A stretch of DNA of 64,000 bases, taken from the NCBI GenBank assembly GCA_003208835.1, contig QCVD01000001.1, forward strand, positions 62,001-126,000, written 5' to 3'. The position numbers were made by a program, and so were the translations under genes. This document shows positions 61,119-64,000 of the stretch, one piece after another. The number at the start of each line of letters is the position of its first letter. The first letter of the stretch is position 1. Under the pieces are notes generated by a model that worked only from the letters and a program-made list of their open reading frames with translations, searched no databases and was not told the origin of the DNA. Origin of the DNA: Synechococcus sp. AG-683-C23. GTDB lineage: Bacteria; Cyanobacteriota; Cyanobacteriia; PCC-6307; Cyanobiaceae.

Positions 61119-63935
61119 GTGATGACGGCTCACCTGGCATCGCCTATCAACCTTGACGCCCTGCTGCCAACGGACGTCAAGACGCGCAGGTTGTCCACAG
61201 GGGAAACGTTGCTGGCCCCAGGTGAGCTCCCAACAAAAATTTGGCTGATACGCCACGGAACGGTGCGCAGTTTGGCCGGGATGCTGCCGCGGAACAACTG
61301 GCGCACTGTTGAACGCCACGGCAGTGGAGAACTCGTTGGCTGGCTCGGTTGGCTCCATGGCCGTCCGATCGAGCATCTCCGCGCTGCAGAACCTTGCGAG
61401 CTGATCGAGTTGACCTTGGATCAGGTTGACAACCTCTTGCGAACAGAACTTGCACTTCGTGAATGGTGCGCCCAGCAGACCCCAATTATTGAGCTGCTCC
61501 ATCTGCTTTTGCAGCTCTCCCATGGCAACCCAGCCCGAGGCCATCAACTGGATGACTGGCGTGATCTGCAGCACAAAATCGGTCACGCTATCGACCAAGA
61601 TCCTGAGCCTCGTCCAGGCGGGCAATGGCACTGGATCGATGGTGAAGTGTGGCCTCAACCAGCTTCAGCCAGTCACCACCAACAACGGCTGATCTGGCTT
61701 CCAGACCCCGATGATGCCGCCATCCAGGAAAGCCTCAAGACGTTAGGGCCCACAACGCGGCAAAACGCCAACCAACAGGAGCTGAGTCTCAACCGCGCCA
61801 GCGGTCCACGCGACATCCCTCTAGCCATTTGCAAAAGCTTGGCGGAGTTCCATGGTGTTCCCATCAATCGCGACAACCTGCTGGATGAGATCGACGCCTT
61901 ACTTCAGCGTCAGGCTCGACTGAACCTGATCAACATCGGCCAGCTTCTCAGCAGCCTCGATCTCTCGGTGTCGAAGGTGGAGTTGCCAATGCGGCAGCTC
62001 ACTCGCGTACCTTGCCCCGCAGTGTTCAGCCATCAGGGAAACATCACCCTGCTGGAGGGGATAGACGACAACGGCCAACTGCGACTGCTGGACCCCGAAC
62101 TTGGGGCCCTGAGAGTGAATCCGGCCGCTATCGCTCCAGAAGCAGGTGAACGGATGCCGATCCTGCTGCTGCGCCGGCGTCCAGACAGCAAGGAACAACG
62201 CTTCAGCTGGAGCTGGTACGGCCCTTTTCTGCGGCCTCATCGCCGTGAACTGATCGAGGTTCTGGTGACCTCTGGCGTGGTCAATGTGCTGGCCCTGGTC
62301 ACACCACTTGGGATCATGCGGTTGATCAACGCCCGCACCGGTGGCAGTGACTCCCTGGATGCAGTGGTCAGCATTGGTGTAATTCTCATCGGCGCCAGTG
62401 TCGTAACGGCCATCGCGTCCGCCCTGCGCAGCTTGATCTTCACGGGCATCGCTAATCGGGTGGACATGGACACCCGCGAGACCATCCTGGATCGGCTTGT
62501 GCGTCTGCCCCAGGGCTTTTTTGACGTCAGACCCGTGGGCCGGATCACTTACTACTTCAACCAGCTCGACCGATTACGCGATTTCCTGATCGGAAGGGCA
62601 TTGACCACCCTGGTGGATTTCAGCTTCAGCCTGATGTATCTAGCGGTGCTGTTCAGCCTCAATCCACTGCTCACCCTGGTCACGCTCAGCACCCTGCCCC
62701 TATTTGTGGTGTTGGCTCTCATCGCCAACCCGATCGTGGAAAACCAGATCGACAAGGTGGTGCAGGAAGGCGTCCGCACCAACAGCTATCTCACGGAAGC
62801 CATCACTGGCATTCAGACCATTAAGTCCCAGAACGCAGAGCTCAAAACCCGTTGGGATTTTCAGGATCGCTACAGCCGCTTCATCGGCGAAGACTTCAAG
62901 CTGAAGGTCAGCGGTGAAACCGTTGGCGCCCTAGCCAAATTCCTCGGAGATCTCACCGGCATCGCCACCATGGTGGTGGGGATTTGGTTGGTGTCTCGAA
63001 ACGAGCTCTCGATCGGAGCGCTATTTGCCTTTCGGATCATCAGCGATCGCGTCACAGGTCCGTTGGTGCAATTGGTGCAGACCTGGCAGCAGTTCAAGAT
63101 CCAGTCCCGCAACCTCACCCTGGCGGCTGATGTGGTCGATCGACCCACCGAACAATCAGAACGCGACGCCGCCAACATCCCGATGCCGCCCCTCCAGGGC
63201 AAGGTGTCGATCGAAAACGTCGACTTCCGCTACCAGGAGGGCGGCCAAACCATCCTTCACAACGTGTCTCTTGAGGTTCCCGTGGGAACCTTTGTTGGCC
63301 TAGTCGGTGGGTCGGGATCGGGCAAATCGACGCTGTTGAAATTGTTGCCGCGCTTCTACGCTGCCGAATCAGGACGCATCAAGATCGATGGCCTCGACAT
63401 CAGCAAAGTAGAGCTCTATTCACTACGCCGTCAGATCGGTGTGGTGCCACAGGATTCGCTGCTCTTCGACGGCACAATCAAAGAGAACCTGCTGATGGTG
63501 AAACCAGATGCCACCAGTGAGGAGTTGATTCGAGCGGCCCAGATCGCCTGTGCCCACGATTTCATTATGGAGATGCCGCAGGGGTACAACTCACCGGTGG
63601 GAGAACGGGGGGCCGGGCTGTCTGGTGGTCAACGCCAACGAATGGCCCTGGCCCGGGCAGTGCTGCAGAACCCCAGGATGCTGATCCTCGATGAAGCCAC
63701 CAGTGCCCTCGATGCCACCACCGAACGGCAGGTGTGCCTCAACCTCTTCGAAGCCTTCCGCGGCCGTACTGTTTTTTTTATCACCCACCGACTTACGACG
63801 GTGCGACCTGCCGATCTAATCGTGCTGATGGACCAAGGCGTGGTCATGGAAACAGGTGATCACAACGATTTGATCGAGCGTCAGGGCTGGTATTACGCCT
63901 TGGTACAGAGCCAAGCTCAGGAGGGATTGAACTGA
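61119..63935 (+). CDS. type I secretion-like ABC transporter with N-terminal cNMP-binding-like domain and C39-like domain
   Basis: N-term STGETLLAPGELPTKIWLIRHGTVRSL; TM region; VGLVGGSGSGKSTLLKLLPRFY, LSGGQRQRMALARAVLQNPRMLILDEATSALD. Confidence 0.9.
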   Translation: MMTAHLASPINLDALLPTDVKTRRLSTGETLLAPGELPTKIWLIRHGTVRSLAGMLPRNNWRTVERHGSGELVGWLGWLHGRPIEHLRAAEPCELIELTLDQVDNLLRTELALREWCAQQTPIIELLHLLLQLSHGNPARGHQLDDWRDLQHKIGHAIDQDPEPRPGGQWHWIDGEVWPQPASASHHQQRLIWLPDPDDAAIQESLKTLGPTTRQNANQQELSLNRASGPRDIPLAICKSLAEFHGVPINRDNLLDEIDALLQRQARLNLINIGQLLSSLDLSVSKVELPMRQLTRVPCPAVFSHQGNITLLEGIDDNGQLRLLDPELGALRVNPAAIAPEAGERMPILLLRRRPDSKEQRFSWSWYGPFLRPHRRELIEVLVTSGVVNVLALVTPLGIMRLINARTGGSDSLDAVVSIGVILIGASVVTAIASALRSLIFTGIANRVDMDTRETILDRLVRLPQGFFDVRPVGRITYYFNQLDRLRDFLIGRALTTLVDFSFSLMYLAVLFSLNPLLTLVTLSTLPLFVVLALIANPIVENQIDKVVQEGVRTNSYLTEAITGIQTIKSQNAELKTRWDFQDRYSRFIGEDFKLKVSGETVGALAKFLGDLTGIATMVVGIWLVSRNELSIGALFAFRIISDRVTGPLVQLVQTWQQFKIQSRNLTLAADVVDRPTEQSERDAANIPMPPLQGKVSIENVDFRYQEGGQTILHNVSLEVPVGTFVGLVGGSGSGKSTLLKLLPRFYAAESGRIKIDGLDISKVELYSLRRQIGVVPQDSLLFDGTIKENLLMVKPDATSEELIRAAQIACAHDFIMEMPQGYNSPVGERGAGLSGGQRQRMALARAVLQNPRMLILDEATSALDATTERQVCLNLFEAFRGRTVFFITHRLTTVRPADLIVLMDQGVVMETGDHNDLIERQGWYYALVQSQAQEGLN

Positions 63936-64000
63936 TGCCCCCCATCGACGAAACTGCATGGAGTTTCAACCAACCTGTACTACTGAAAAAAAGCCGGCGC
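63934..64000 (+). CDS. start of next ORF (HlyD-like membrane fusion protein expected from context), partial
   Basis: TGATG overlap; MPPIDETAWSFNQPVLLKKSRR continues off the window. Confidence 0.45.

Noticed and set aside
1-64000. tRNA or rRNA genes as recombinase targets
   Set aside because: I did not recognise any tRNA/rRNA sequence by eye; a tRNAscan-SE run would be needed to exclude a tRNA fragment near 30.3 or 32.4 kb.

Overview
This 64 kb window looks like a surface-polysaccharide / glycan genomic island of a cyanobacterium, probably marine Synechococcus-like; that assignment is inferred from gene content, not searched. The left edge carries a CapD/WbpM-type dehydratase (running off the window) and a WecA-type glycosyl-phosphate transferase. 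The right third, with higher GC, carries an ABC flippase, fcl, gmd, galE, a mazEF-like pair, Wza/Wzc-like export genes, an outer-membrane barrel, an RgpF-like protein and a cNMP-domain type I secretion ABC. The AT-rich centre (about 2-45 kb) is a mosaic of glycan modules: radical SAM + Gfo/Idh; neuB-neuA-2-hydroxyacid dehydrogenase-GT2-orphan ORF; a plus-strand operon with asnB, neuB, a GT2/cytidylyltransferase-like fusion, spsF-like, hisH-hisF and a WbpG/PseA-like amidotransferase; and a minus-strand Wzy/GT/asnB module. Between modules lie decayed DNA, a tyrosine recombinase, and pseudogenes. The signals I rate highest are: (1) a candidate ~250-nt structured RNA at 16770-17020 with nested long-range helices and a possible pseudoknot; (2) ~240-bp direct repeats bounding a 14.16-kb module next to a recombinase; (3) a GT2/degenerate cytidylyltransferase fusion; (4) three SAF-less or truncated NeuB homologs, one fused by a deletion scar to a truncated amidotransferase; (5) a perfect 18-bp inverted repeat inside a coding region at 60469-60507; (6) four degenerate ~28-bp tandem repeats beside the recombinase. 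Family calls are by motif reading only; no database search was run.
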